Below, one piece after another: positions 36,482 to 44,622 of a stretch of DNA of 64,000 bases; the first letter of the stretch is position 1; each line of letters starts with the position of its first letter. This stretch comes from Nicoletella semolina (GTDB lineage Bacteria; Pseudomonadota; Gammaproteobacteria; Enterobacterales; Pasteurellaceae). The translations under genes were made by a program, and so were the position numbers. The notes beneath the pieces are model-generated. The model searched no databases and was not told the origin of the DNA. It saw only the letters and a list, made by a program, of their open reading frames with translations. The stretch is taken from NCBI RefSeq assembly GCF_004345745.1, contig NZ_SLXJ01000006.1, positions 53,558 to 117,557 of the forward strand. The letters are read 5' to 3'.

Positions 36482-37363
36482 TTAATGAATTATTTTTACC
36501 GCAATTTGATTGCGATCAAAGCGATGCGTAAAGGTAAATACTTTTTCTGCACAAACATCGACGCAACGTCCACAGCTAATACAATCTTTTGAAAGTACAA
36601 GTAAATTTTCGCTATTTTTACCGTGAAGTGGATCACGCAACACTTGAGGTTCAGGGCATACGTTATAGCAATCCATACAATTATCGCATAACGCTCGATC
36701 AACTACTTTAATACGGACTAGGCTTTTGGCTCCAATGACACCGTATGTCGCTCCAATCGGACAGAGGTGTCCGCACCAGCCGTGTTCTGCTACTAATAAA
36801 TCAAAGAAGAAAACCGCTAATACGACCCAAACTGTTGCTCCAAGGCCGTAAATTAATCCTCGTCCCAAAGCGGCAATAGGATTTATCCACTCCCAGAGCA
36901 ATGTGCCACTCACCGCACTTCCTATTAAAATAACAGCTAAGACGATGTAGCGTAAATGACGAGGTATTTTTGTTGTCTGACGAATACCAAGCTTACGCCT
37001 TAACCACGCAGCACAGTCAGTGACTACATTTAGAGGGCAAACCCAGCCACAAAAAACTCTGCTCCCAACTAACGCATAAACGCTCACTACAATAACCGCT
37101 CCAATTAGCGTGGTGATTGTTGGTAAATAGCCTGTTGCAAGACTTTGTGCCACAATGAGTGGATCAGACATTGGGATAGTATCAAGCAGCAAGCTGCCTG
37201 AGTAATTACCTTTTAAGATCCAGTAATCAAAATAAGGTCCAGACCAAAACATCGCTAAAATGCTTAATTGGCTAAATCGGCGTAAAAACAAAAAACGGTT
37301 TGCATACCACATTCCCCATTTTTGTCTTGCTTCCCTACCTGCATATTTGGGTGAATTTGCCAT
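36482..37363 (-). CDS. napH: Quinol dehydrogenase membrane component NapH
   Basis: 293 residues with four or five membrane helices. Two cytoplasmic-type CxxxCP motifs 'GWVCPLNVVTDC' and 'GHLCPIGATYG' are present. A C-terminal pair of [4Fe-4S] clusters is 'CDNCMDCYNVCPEPQ' and 'CISCGRCVDVC'. With NapG it forms an alternative quinol dehydrogenase feeding the Nap system. Its stop is followed after 20 bases by napB, and its start overlaps napG by one base. An exact Haemophilus-type uptake core occurs inside at 36912-36920, probably by chance. Confidence 0.95.
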   Translation of the reverse strand: MANSPKYAGREARQKWGMWYANRFLFLRRFSQLSILAMFWSGPYFDYWILKGNYSGSLLLDTIPMSDPLIVAQSLATGYLPTITTLIGAVIVVSVYALVGSRVFCGWVCPLNVVTDCAAWLRRKLGIRQTTKIPRHLRYIVLAVILIGSAVSGTLLWEWINPIAALGRGLIYGLGATVWVVLAVFFFDLLVAEHGWCGHLCPIGATYGVIGAKSLVRIKVVDRALCDNCMDCYNVCPEPQVLRDPLHGKNSENLLVLSKDCISCGRCVDVCAEKVFTFTHRFDRNQIAVKIIH

Positions 37364-38109
37364 TAAAATCCTCCCTCTGGAAGGCGAGTTGGCAAGGTGA
37401 TAATCCCTTCAGGTGCAAGTGATTTACCCGCTTTCTCAGCCTCTTGCCAACCAAAACGATAATGTTCGCCAAGTACACCTTTTGCCAAAGTCATCGGTAA
37501 GACTTTGATTGCGGCTTCTTCAAGCACACAGGCCTGCTCACATTTTCCGCAGCCAGTACACGCCTCAGAATGCACCGTCGGAATAAAGACAGCGTGCGAT
37601 TTTGTTCGCTCGTTTTGGTGTTGCTCTAGCGTGATCGCTTTATCAATCAATGGGCAAACTCGATAACACACATCACAACGCAGCCCCTGCCAATTCAAGC
37701 AAGTTTCGTGATCCAATAATACCGCCAATCCCATTCTAGAGTCATTGATATTATCTTGTGTTGCGTCTAATGCTCCACTTGGACACGCTTTAGCACAAGG
37801 AATGTCTTCACACATTTCACAGGGCTTATCTCGAGCAATAAAATAAGGCGTTCCTGATTCCATTGGCGAAATCAGAGAAGCCAAGTGCAACATCTCGTAA
37901 GGACACGCCTGTACACATTGACCACACCGAATACACGCTGAAGCAAAATCGTTCTCATTTGGCATTGCAAAAGGCGGGCGTAATGCTACCCCACCACGAG
38001 CAAGACTTTGATTTTGTTGTAGCCCAAGGATCAATCCTGCACCACACACCCCAGCTGTGGTGCGTGTCGCATTTTTTAGAAATTGGCGACGGTTTTGATC
38101 GAGTTTCAT
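37363..38109 (-). CDS. napG: Ferredoxin-type protein NapG
   Basis: 248 residues. A twin-arginine leader '[15 protein letters not shown]' (about 6-20) is followed by four cysteine clusters: '[12 protein letters not shown]', '[14 protein letters not shown]', 'CDVCYRVCP' and '[12 protein letters not shown]'. NapG is the periplasmic iron-sulfur partner of NapH. A 98-base gap with an inverted uptake-sequence pair separates it from napA, the only large gap in the operon. Confidence 0.95.
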   Translation of the reverse strand: MKLDQNRRQFLKNATRTTAGVCGAGLILGLQQNQSLARGGVALRPPFAMPNENDFASACIRCGQCVQACPYEMLHLASLISPMESGTPYFIARDKPCEMCEDIPCAKACPSGALDATQDNINDSRMGLAVLLDHETCLNWQGLRCDVCYRVCPLIDKAITLEQHQNERTKSHAVFIPTVHSEACTGCGKCEQACVLEEAAIKVLPMTLAKGVLGEHYRFGWQEAEKAGKSLAPEGIITLPTRLPEGGF

Positions 38110-38138
38110 CGTGATAATTTAAATAGCGACTGATTAAA

Positions 38139-38194
38139 CAAGCGGTCTCTTTTTATCAAAAATTTGCAAAATTTAGTGAGAAAAATACCGCTTG
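38139..38194 (-). repeat. Inverted uptake-sequence pair between napA and napG
   Basis: CAAGCGGT (38139-38146) and ACCGCTTG (38187-38194) form an eight-base perfect stem. It lies inside the nap operon, 14 bases after the napA stop. It could attenuate or stabilise the transcript so that napDA exceed napGHBC. Confidence 0.6.
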
Positions 38195-38207
38195 CTCTAC
38201 TTGCTTG

Positions 38208-40697
38208 TTAAATTTTTTGTACTTTCACTGCACATTTCTTAAAGTCCGTTTCTTTCGAAATCGGATCAGTTGCATCAAGCGTTAAGAAGTTCGCCATTTG
38301 TCCCGCATCAAAGAATGTCGTGAAAATCAATCCTTCAGGGCATTTATTTCGTCCACGAGTGTCAATATGCGAAATCATTTCCCCACGGCGTGAAACCACT
38401 TTCACCTTATCACCGTGGCGTAATTTACGTTTTTTCGCATCTGTTGGGTGCATCCAGACCACGTTGTTTGGGAATGAACGGTGTAATTCTGGTACACGTC
38501 TTGTCATCGTCCCTGTATGCCAATGTTCTAACACACGTCCTGTGCAGAGCCACAAATCAAACTCTTCATCTGGAGACTCTGCTGGTGGTTCGTATGGTGC
38601 GGCTAAAATCACTGCTTTACCGTCTGGATAGCCATAAAAACGTACTCCTTCGCCAGCTTTCACATACGGATCATAGCCTTCACGATAACGCCATAAGGTT
38701 TCTTTGCCATCAACCACTGGCCAACGTAAGCCTCGCGCTTTGTGATAAAGATCGAAATCGGCTAGATCGTGTCCGTGTCCACGCCCAAATTCAGCATATT
38801 CTTCAAACAATCCCTTGTGTAAATAGAAACCGAAGTGGTGTGATTCGTCATTTAATTGATCAGCTGCTAATTCGCTTAATGGGAATCTATCAACCTTACC
38901 GTTTTTATATAACACCTCATACAGCGTTTTCCCCTTGAATTCAGGGTTTTTCTCTAAAATCTCAGCAGGCCACATTTCATCTGTCGTAAAGTATTTTGAA
39001 AATTCAACGAGTTGCCAAATATCAGACTTAGATTCACCTGGAGCTTTAACTTGCTGACGCCAAAACTGGGTTCGACGCTCTGCATTACCATAAGCCCCCT
39101 CTTTTTCTACCCACATTGCCGTTGGCAAAATCAGATCGGCAGTTAAGGCTGAGACCGTTGGATAGGGATCAGACACAACAATGAAGTTCCCTTCTTTACG
39201 CCACCCTGGTAAACGCTCTTGCTTAACGTTTGGTCCTGCTTGGATATTATTGGTACACATTGTCCAAAGCACGTTCATTTTGCCGTCATTTAACGCTCGA
39301 TCCTGAGCAACCGTGTGATACCCCATCACATCTGACACAATGCCCGCTGGCACTTTCCAGATTTTTTCTGCTATTTCACGATGTTTGGGATTAGTAATCA
39401 CCATATCGGCAGGTAAACGATGTGGGAAGCACCCCACCTCTCGTGCAGTGCCACAAGCCGAAGGCTGCCCTGTTAATGAGAATGGTCCATTACCTGGGAG
39501 AGAGATTTTACCCGTGAGTAAGTGCATATCATAAATAAGCTGGTTTACCCAAACGCCACGAGTATGTTGATTTACCCCCATTGTCCAAAGCGACATCACT
39601 TTGCGATCTTTATTGGCAAACTCTTTGGCGATAATTTCTAATTGATGAACAGGTACGCCAGATAATTCGGACACATATTCAGCGGTGTATTCTGATACTA
39701 ATGCTTTTAGCTCTTCAAACGAAGAATCGTGCATTTTCCCTGCAGTTTTTACATTTTTAGCTGCTTTTTCAAGAGGGTGTTCAGGGCGTAAACCATAACC
39801 AATATCTGTTTCAGCACGCTTGAATTTAGTGTGCTTGTTCACAAAATCCCAATCAATTGCATCATGTTGAATTAGATAATTGATGACATAGTTGATGATC
39901 GCTATATCCGTATGCGGCTTAAAAATAATCGCAGTATCCGCTAATTCAAATGAACGGTTTTCATATGTTGATAATACAATGACTTTGGCATTTGGGTGAG
40001 ACAGACGGCGTTCAGAAATACGAGACCACAAAATTGGGTGCATTTCTGCCATATTTGAACCCCACAAAATGAATGTGTCGCCGTGCTCAAAGTCATCATA
40101 ACAACCCATCGGTTCGTCCATACCAAAAGTACGCATAAAGGCAACAGCTGCAGATGCCATACAATGGCGAGCATTGGGATCGATATTATTAGAACGGAAA
40201 CCCGCTTTCCATAGTTTCACCTTAGCATAACCTTCAAAAATCGTAGTCTGTCCAGAACTGTACATACCCACAGCATTTTTGCCATTTTTTGCCATTGCAG
40301 CTTTAAATTTTTCCGCCATAGTTTGGAATGCCATATCCCAAGAAATACGAGTAAATTCGCCATTTTTGTCGTACTTTCCATCAGTCATTCTTAACATTGG
40401 GTATAACAGACGATCTTTACCATACATAATTTTGGGTAAAAAATATCCCTTAATGCAATTTAATCCACGATTAACAGCTGCCTCAGGATCGCCTTGAGAA
40501 GCCACCACTCGCCCATCTTTCGTACCGACTAGAACCCCACAGCCTGTTCCACAAAATCGACAAGTTGCCTTATCCCATTTGATCGCATTATCTGCAGCTT
40601 CTACATTTTTGACAGGGATTGCCAGCCCTGCAGCCACAGCTGCTGCGGCTGTCGCATTCGCCTTCATAAATTCACGGCGACTTAAATCAATCGTCAT
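38208..40697 (-). CDS. napA: Periplasmic nitrate reductase catalytic subunit NapA
   Basis: 829 residues. NapA reduces nitrate to nitrite with a bis-molybdopterin guanine dinucleotide cofactor. The ATG at 40697 is preferred over one 12 bases upstream because a GGGGA ribosome-binding site is correctly spaced. It opens a Tat leader ('[16 protein letters not shown]', about 6-21) ending near 'NVEA'. The [4Fe-4S] motif is '[10 protein letters not shown]', and the molybdenum Cys ligand lies in '[14 protein letters not shown]'. It is the second gene of the operon, 23 bases after napD. Confidence 0.97.
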   Translation of the reverse strand: MTIDLSRREFMKANATAAAAVAAGLAIPVKNVEAADNAIKWDKATCRFCGTGCGVLVGTKDGRVVASQGDPEAAVNRGLNCIKGYFLPKIMYGKDRLLYPMLRMTDGKYDKNGEFTRISWDMAFQTMAEKFKAAMAKNGKNAVGMYSSGQTTIFEGYAKVKLWKAGFRSNNIDPNARHCMASAAVAFMRTFGMDEPMGCYDDFEHGDTFILWGSNMAEMHPILWSRISERRLSHPNAKVIVLSTYENRSFELADTAIIFKPHTDIAIINYVINYLIQHDAIDWDFVNKHTKFKRAETDIGYGLRPEHPLEKAAKNVKTAGKMHDSSFEELKALVSEYTAEYVSELSGVPVHQLEIIAKEFANKDRKVMSLWTMGVNQHTRGVWVNQLIYDMHLLTGKISLPGNGPFSLTGQPSACGTAREVGCFPHRLPADMVITNPKHREIAEKIWKVPAGIVSDVMGYHTVAQDRALNDGKMNVLWTMCTNNIQAGPNVKQERLPGWRKEGNFIVVSDPYPTVSALTADLILPTAMWVEKEGAYGNAERRTQFWRQQVKAPGESKSDIWQLVEFSKYFTTDEMWPAEILEKNPEFKGKTLYEVLYKNGKVDRFPLSELAADQLNDESHHFGFYLHKGLFEEYAEFGRGHGHDLADFDLYHKARGLRWPVVDGKETLWRYREGYDPYVKAGEGVRFYGYPDGKAVILAAPYEPPAESPDEEFDLWLCTGRVLEHWHTGTMTRRVPELHRSFPNNVVWMHPTDAKKRKLRHGDKVKVVSRRGEMISHIDTRGRNKCPEGLIFTTFFDAGQMANFLTLDATDPISKETDFKKCAVKVQKI

Positions 40698-40720
40698 AAT
40701 TTTCCCCACAAAGATTATTG

Positions 40721-41014
40721 TTAAACTGTTACTTCATCTTGTTCGTGGTAGATCAACGAGAGATCTAACACGCCATCAAAATCACGAGCTTTTTCCATAT
40801 TATCCAGTAACACTTGTTGATCATCAGATTGCATAATGACAACTAATTTACCTTTTCCAGCCTCTTCAAGTGGAATATCAGTGTGCTCAATGGCTAACAA
40901 CGCATATTTGACCTGTTCCATTTTGGTAATCTCAGCTTGAACCACTAAACCACAAACGTGCCAGTGGCTGTCTTTTGTATTATCGTATTTTTTTGTTTCT
41001 TGATGATTATTCAT
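40721..41014 (-). CDS. napD: NapA-specific chaperone NapD
   Basis: 97 residues of the NapD family, with '[18 protein letters not shown]' near the start and a ferredoxin-like fold pattern. NapD binds the NapA twin-arginine signal and holds back export until the molybdenum cofactor is inserted. It is the first gene of the operon here. In H. influenzae napF comes first, but no napF-like four-cluster ferredoxin is encoded upstream. The promoter region 41015-41289 carries one uptake sequence and an FNR box. Confidence 0.93.
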   Translation of the reverse strand: MNNHQETKKYDNTKDSHWHVCGLVVQAEITKMEQVKYALLAIEHTDIPLEEAGKGKLVVIMQSDDQQVLLDNMEKARDFDGVLDLSLIYHEQDEVTV

Positions 41015-41190
41015 TTATAGATAGCCTATTTATTTAATGCGTTAAGCGGTCTCAAAAACCGAAAATTTTGCAAAATTGCTCTAAATTACGCTAATTTAAT
41101 CGCTTTTTAATCATATAGAAAAATTTTAAGTTGTATTATAACAAGTCAAAAATGGAGCTGAACTTAGTTGAGGAAGTAATGTTAGTTTAT

Positions 41191-41204
41191 TTGATTACGA
41201 TCAA
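41191..41204 (-). promoter_or_regulatory. FNR box of the nap operon
   Basis: TTGATTACGATCAA is a perfect FNR consensus palindrome. It is centred 183 bases upstream of napD. A TAAGTT -10-like hexamer on the minus strand at 41161-41166 is placed as expected for an FNR site near -41. The stretch 41015-41289 has no gene. Confidence 0.8.
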
Positions 41205-41289
41205 GGAATGGCAACTAATTTATATAAAATATAGTTGCCATTGTAAATGAATACTAGTTTTTAATTAACATCTTTTTAACGTTTTATGA

Positions 41290-41415
41290 CTAACGTTGGC
41301 GGGCTTTGAAACGAGGATTGGTTTTGCAAATAACGTATAATTTTCCCTTACGTCTCACAATCTTACAATCGGGGTGGCGTGATTTTGCACTTTTGAGTGA
41401 ATTGACGATTTTCAT
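41290..41415 (-). CDS. rpmJ: 50S ribosomal protein L36, alternative zinc-free form
   Basis: 41 residues starting '[20 protein letters not shown]' and ending 'RFKARQR', too short for the usual length cut-off. It matches the longer L36 paralogue (E. coli YkgO) that lacks the full four-ligand zinc site: only two Cys are present. It lies three bases after the L31 type B gene. Such pairs typically replace the zinc-containing L36 and L31 under zinc limitation. Confidence 0.92.
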   Translation of the reverse strand: MKIVNSLKSAKSRHPDCKIVRRKGKLYVICKTNPRFKARQR

Positions 41416-41418
41416 TTA

Positions 41419-41691
41419 CTACTCTCCTTTCCTAGTTAAACTAGCAATCCCTTTAAAACGCTGATTAAACTTACTCGCTCGTCCTTCTGTACTTGCCTCT
41501 CGACGTTTACCTGTATAGACAGGGTGAGACGCAGAAGACGTATCAAGCGGATAAAATGGATATTCTTTGCCGTCTTCCCATACCATTGTTTTGGTAGTTT
41601 TCGCACAAGAACGAATAATCCAGCCTTGCTGGACGCTGCCGTCGTAAAATAACACTTCACGATAATTTTCTGGGTGAATCCCTTTTTTCAT
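41419..41691 (-). CDS. rpmE2: 50S ribosomal protein L31 type B
   Basis: 90 residues from the ATG at 41691; upstream in-frame start codons are less family-like. The start '[19 protein letters not shown]' and '[18 protein letters not shown]' mark L31 type B (E. coli YkgM), which lacks the CxxC zinc site. In E. coli the gene is repressed by Zur. I could not find a convincing Zur palindrome at 41692-41861. It is co-transcribed with the alternative L36. Confidence 0.92.
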   Translation of the reverse strand: MKKGIHPENYREVLFYDGSVQQGWIIRSCAKTTKTMVWEDGKEYPFYPLDTSSASHPVYTGKRREASTEGRASKFNQRFKGIASLTRKGE

Positions 41692-41861
41692 TTTGACTCC
41701 ATTAACCATAATTAAATTGTGGAAAAATATAATGCCTGATAATGTAATTTATTTCTACAATTTTTTTATGGTTTTTGTTGTTTTTATCATCAAAAATATC
41801 AAGAATATGGAAATTGTGGTAGGCTATGTACCACTTTTAATTATTCAATTCGGAAATCATA

Positions 41862-42539
41862 ATGTCTAAACAACCCTATTTAATTGCTCCTTCTATTCTT
41901 TCTGCTGATTTAGCTCGTTTAGGTGATGATGTTAAAGATGTACTTGCAGCAGGTGCGGATTTAATTCATTTTGATGTGATGGATAATCACTATGTACCAA
42001 ACCTCACATTTGGACCCGCCTTATGCCAATCATTGCGAGAATATGGTATTCAATGCCCGATTGATGTACATCTGATGGCGAAACCTGTTGATCGCTTAGT
42101 CCCTGATTTTGCCAATGCTGGTGCAACCAGTATCACATTTCACCCTGAAGCCAGTGAACATATCGATCGTAGTTTGCAGCTCATTCGAGATCACGGCTGT
42201 CAAGCAGGACTCGTATTTAACCCAGCCACACCATTAAGCTATTTAGATTATGTAATGGATAAAGTGGATATTATTTTATTGATGTCAGTCAACCCAGGTT
42301 TTGGCGGACAGCAATTTCTGCCTTCAACGTTTGCCAAATTGCAACAAGTTAGACACCGCATTGACGAGAGCGGCTATTCCATTCGCCTTGAAGTTGATGG
42401 CGGAGTAAAAGTCAATAACATAGCGGAGATTGCTAAAGCAGGTGCAGATATGTTTGTCGCAGGCTCTGCCATTTTTGACCAGCCAGACTATAAAAAAGTG
42501 ATTGATGCAATGCGTACAGAGTTAGGGAGAGCTGGATAA
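41862..42539 (+). CDS. rpe: Ribulose-phosphate 3-epimerase
   Basis: 225 residues. Rpe interconverts ribulose-5-phosphate and xylulose-5-phosphate in the pentose phosphate pathway. Signatures are '[17 protein letters not shown]', '[17 protein letters not shown]', '[18 protein letters not shown]' and '[16 protein letters not shown]', with the phosphate loop '[12 protein letters not shown]'. It is divergent from rpmE2 and convergent with mutL. In the gap to mutL an eight-base inverted repeat CTCCATTT/AAATGGAG (42611-42618, 42639-42646) may act in termination. Confidence 0.96.
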   Translation: MSKQPYLIAPSILSADLARLGDDVKDVLAAGADLIHFDVMDNHYVPNLTFGPALCQSLREYGIQCPIDVHLMAKPVDRLVPDFANAGATSITFHPEASEHIDRSLQLIRDHGCQAGLVFNPATPLSYLDYVMDKVDIILLMSVNPGFGGQQFLPSTFAKLQQVRHRIDESGYSIRLEVDGGVKVNNIAEIAKAGADMFVAGSAIFDQPDYKKVIDAMRTELGRAG

Positions 42540-42671
42540 TAGCGTATCTTATCTTTTTAGATAGAATTGAAATATGCAAACAATATTTTTCCCCAATCCT
42601 AAGAACAATGCTCCATTTAGAAATAGAAGAACAAACGAAAATGGAGGGGAATTTTGCTACCCAAAAAATCC

Positions 42672-44483
42672 CTAAATTTGTGGTAAAAATAGCGAAAAAT
42701 CGAGAGCTATTTTTAATTGTTCGAGATCCATTTTTGCATTTTGTTCTACTTCGGCTAACCAAGTAACTGTTTCAGACAGGCTGTAAGTGGTTGGTAAATC
42801 AATAAAGTTTGCAAAAAATTGGCTTAAATTCACCGCTACCGAACTATCAGTTTCTAAGGTGCTGAGGGCAGAAAGCAGCAGTTGTTGGATATTTTGCTCT
42901 CTTAAAACTGCTGGCACTTGATCAAATGAAAGACGAGTCTGACCTTGCCACTGCTTTTCTTGAAACTGAAATCCGATGTTGGAGAATTGTGACTGTAGTG
43001 TTTGCCAATTTTTTGTTTGAGATGGATCTAGAGTTAAGTTTAGTGGGATAAGTAATCTTTGGCTGTTATTTTGATTTAGCTGCACTTGCAAGCGTAAACG
43101 AGCTAGTTTTTCCAGTAAAATGAGGGAAAAACTTTCGCCTTGTTTTAAAAGTACGGCTTGATTTTGCACTATTGCTAGTGCTTGTAGATATTGGTTATCG
43201 CCTTGTGTAGTTGGTAGGTCTTTCAGCATTTTAGGGGAGGCTGGAGTGATAGAATGAGAAATGATATCAATAGAGGCAGGAGTGTGTAATAGTTTGCTTT
43301 CTTCTTTGTATCCAAGCAATTCTCCATACAATTTCTGTGTTGTTTGGGCGACTTGAAGCGAAGACGAAAAAATATTTTTGCCAGAAGCAGAGCGATTTTT
43401 CGAAGTAAAGCTGTGAGTATCTTTATGATACACTGGCGCTGGCTCATTTAAGTCATCAGTCCATTGAGGAGCAACTTGGTTTTGTAGGGCGTTTAATACT
43501 CCTTGGAAAATAAAGTCGTGAACTAGACGAGCTTGATGAAAGCGTACTTCGTGCTTTGCTGGGTGTACATTCACATCAACCATTGTGGGATCAAGTTCTA
43601 GAAAAAGCACAAAAGCAGGATAATATTCTTTTGGAAGGCTCTCTCCAAAAGCTTGACGAATGGCGTGGTTAATCGTTTTATCTCGCATCATTCGTCCATT
43701 CACATAACTATAGCAAAAGTCATTTTGTCCTCTTGCCAACAAAGGCGAGCCAACCCAGCCGTGCAAGTGTAAATCGCCGTGTTGCCAATCTATATAATTT
43801 GCCTTGGCAATAAAATCCTCGCCACAAATGGCTGCTACACGCTTTTGTAATTGAGAAACGGAAAAATCGGTAACTTTACGATATTGGCGAATCATTTTGC
43901 CATTATGAGATAAAGTAAAACTGACTGCTGGTTTTACGAGTGCAATACGACGAACAATTTCATCAATATGCATAAACTCAGTTTTATCTGCACGAAGAAA
44001 TTTTTTGCGTGCTGGGGTGTTAAAAAATAGATTAGCCACTTCAATCGTTGTGCCTACAGGGTGCGAAGCTGGTTGAATCTCAACCTGCATTTCACGCCCT
44101 TGTGCGTATGCCTGCCAAGCCTCTGTTTGATCTTCTGGACGAGAGGTTAGCGTTAAACGAGAAACGGAACTAATACTAGCTAACGCTTCGCCACGAAAGC
44201 CTAAACTTAAAATTGCCTCTAAATCTTCAAGACAAGAAATTTTACTAGTTGCGTGGCGAGCCAAAGCTAAAGCCAAATCTTGCTTAGCGATACCACAGCC
44301 ATTATCACGGATTTTTATGAGCTGCGTCCCTCCTTTTTCAATTTCAATCGAAATTTGGTTTGCTCCTGCATCAAGACTATTTTCAAGTAGCTCTTTAACA
44401 ACAGAAGCAGGGCGTTCGACTACCTCACCTGCAGCAATTTGATTAGCAAGCAATGGCGGCAAAATTTGGATCAAATTTGGCAT
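42672..44483 (-). CDS. mutL: DNA mismatch repair protein MutL
   Basis: 603 residues. MutL couples MutS mismatch recognition to MutH nicking and UvrD. The N-terminal GHKL ATPase shows '[22 protein letters not shown]' (cut at 20: '[20 protein letters not shown]'), 'IRDNGCGI', '[10 protein letters not shown]' and 'HPAKHEVRF'. A variable linker (about 330-415) precedes the C-terminal dimerisation domain, which lacks the DQHA endonuclease motif of other bacteria, normal for MutH-containing species. The amiB, miaA and tsaE neighbours found in E. coli are absent. Confidence 0.96.
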   Translation of the reverse strand: MPNLIQILPPLLANQIAAGEVVERPASVVKELLENSLDAGANQISIEIEKGGTQLIKIRDNGCGIAKQDLALALARHATSKISCLEDLEAILSLGFRGEALASISSVSRLTLTSRPEDQTEAWQAYAQGREMQVEIQPASHPVGTTIEVANLFFNTPARKKFLRADKTEFMHIDEIVRRIALVKPAVSFTLSHNGKMIRQYRKVTDFSVSQLQKRVAAICGEDFIAKANYIDWQHGDLHLHGWVGSPLLARGQNDFCYSYVNGRMMRDKTINHAIRQAFGESLPKEYYPAFVLFLELDPTMVDVNVHPAKHEVRFHQARLVHDFIFQGVLNALQNQVAPQWTDDLNEPAPVYHKDTHSFTSKNRSASGKNIFSSSLQVAQTTQKLYGELLGYKEESKLLHTPASIDIISHSITPASPKMLKDLPTTQGDNQYLQALAIVQNQAVLLKQGESFSLILLEKLARLRLQVQLNQNNSQRLLIPLNLTLDPSQTKNWQTLQSQFSNIGFQFQEKQWQGQTRLSFDQVPAVLREQNIQQLLLSALSTLETDSSVAVNLSQFFANFIDLPTTYSLSETVTWLAEVEQNAKMDLEQLKIALDFSLFLPQI

Positions 44484-44568
44484 ACTTCTCTGATTCTTCT
44501 CCGACTAACCCAATAACAACATAGGAAGATAAAGCATAAACATTTCTCATTGCAAAATTCTAACATAA

Positions 44569-44592
44569 TTTAACCGCTAGTAAGCGGTTAAA
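44569..44592 (-). terminator. Perfect uptake-sequence hairpin after ptrA
   Basis: TTTAACCGCT (44569-44578) and AGCGGTTAAA (44583-44592) pair over ten bases with a four-base loop. The arms contain facing uptake-sequence cores. It lies 31 bases after the ptrA stop and is the best candidate to end the com-recC-ptrA transcript. Confidence 0.75.
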
Positions 44593-44622
44593 TGTAGATA
44601 AAATTTTACGAATTATTTACTA

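Noticed and set aside
36912..36920. Haemophilus-type uptake core ACCGCACTT in napH (also one at 14109-14117)
   Set aside because: Two copies in 64 kb of both strands is near chance level; the Actinobacillus-type core is the enriched one.
38390..38938. 182-codon plus-strand frame
   Set aside because: Lies wholly antisense to napA, has no ribosome-binding site or family features; a shadow of the real gene.
41692..41861. Possible Zur box upstream of rpmE2
   Set aside because: AT-rich ATAATG-like pieces are present, but no symmetric palindrome of the Zur type could be drawn.
42611..42646. CTCCATTT/AAATGGAG inverted repeat between rpe and mutL as a strong terminator
   Set aside because: The stem is perfect but the loop is 20 bases and no T tract follows on either strand; mentioned only under rpe.
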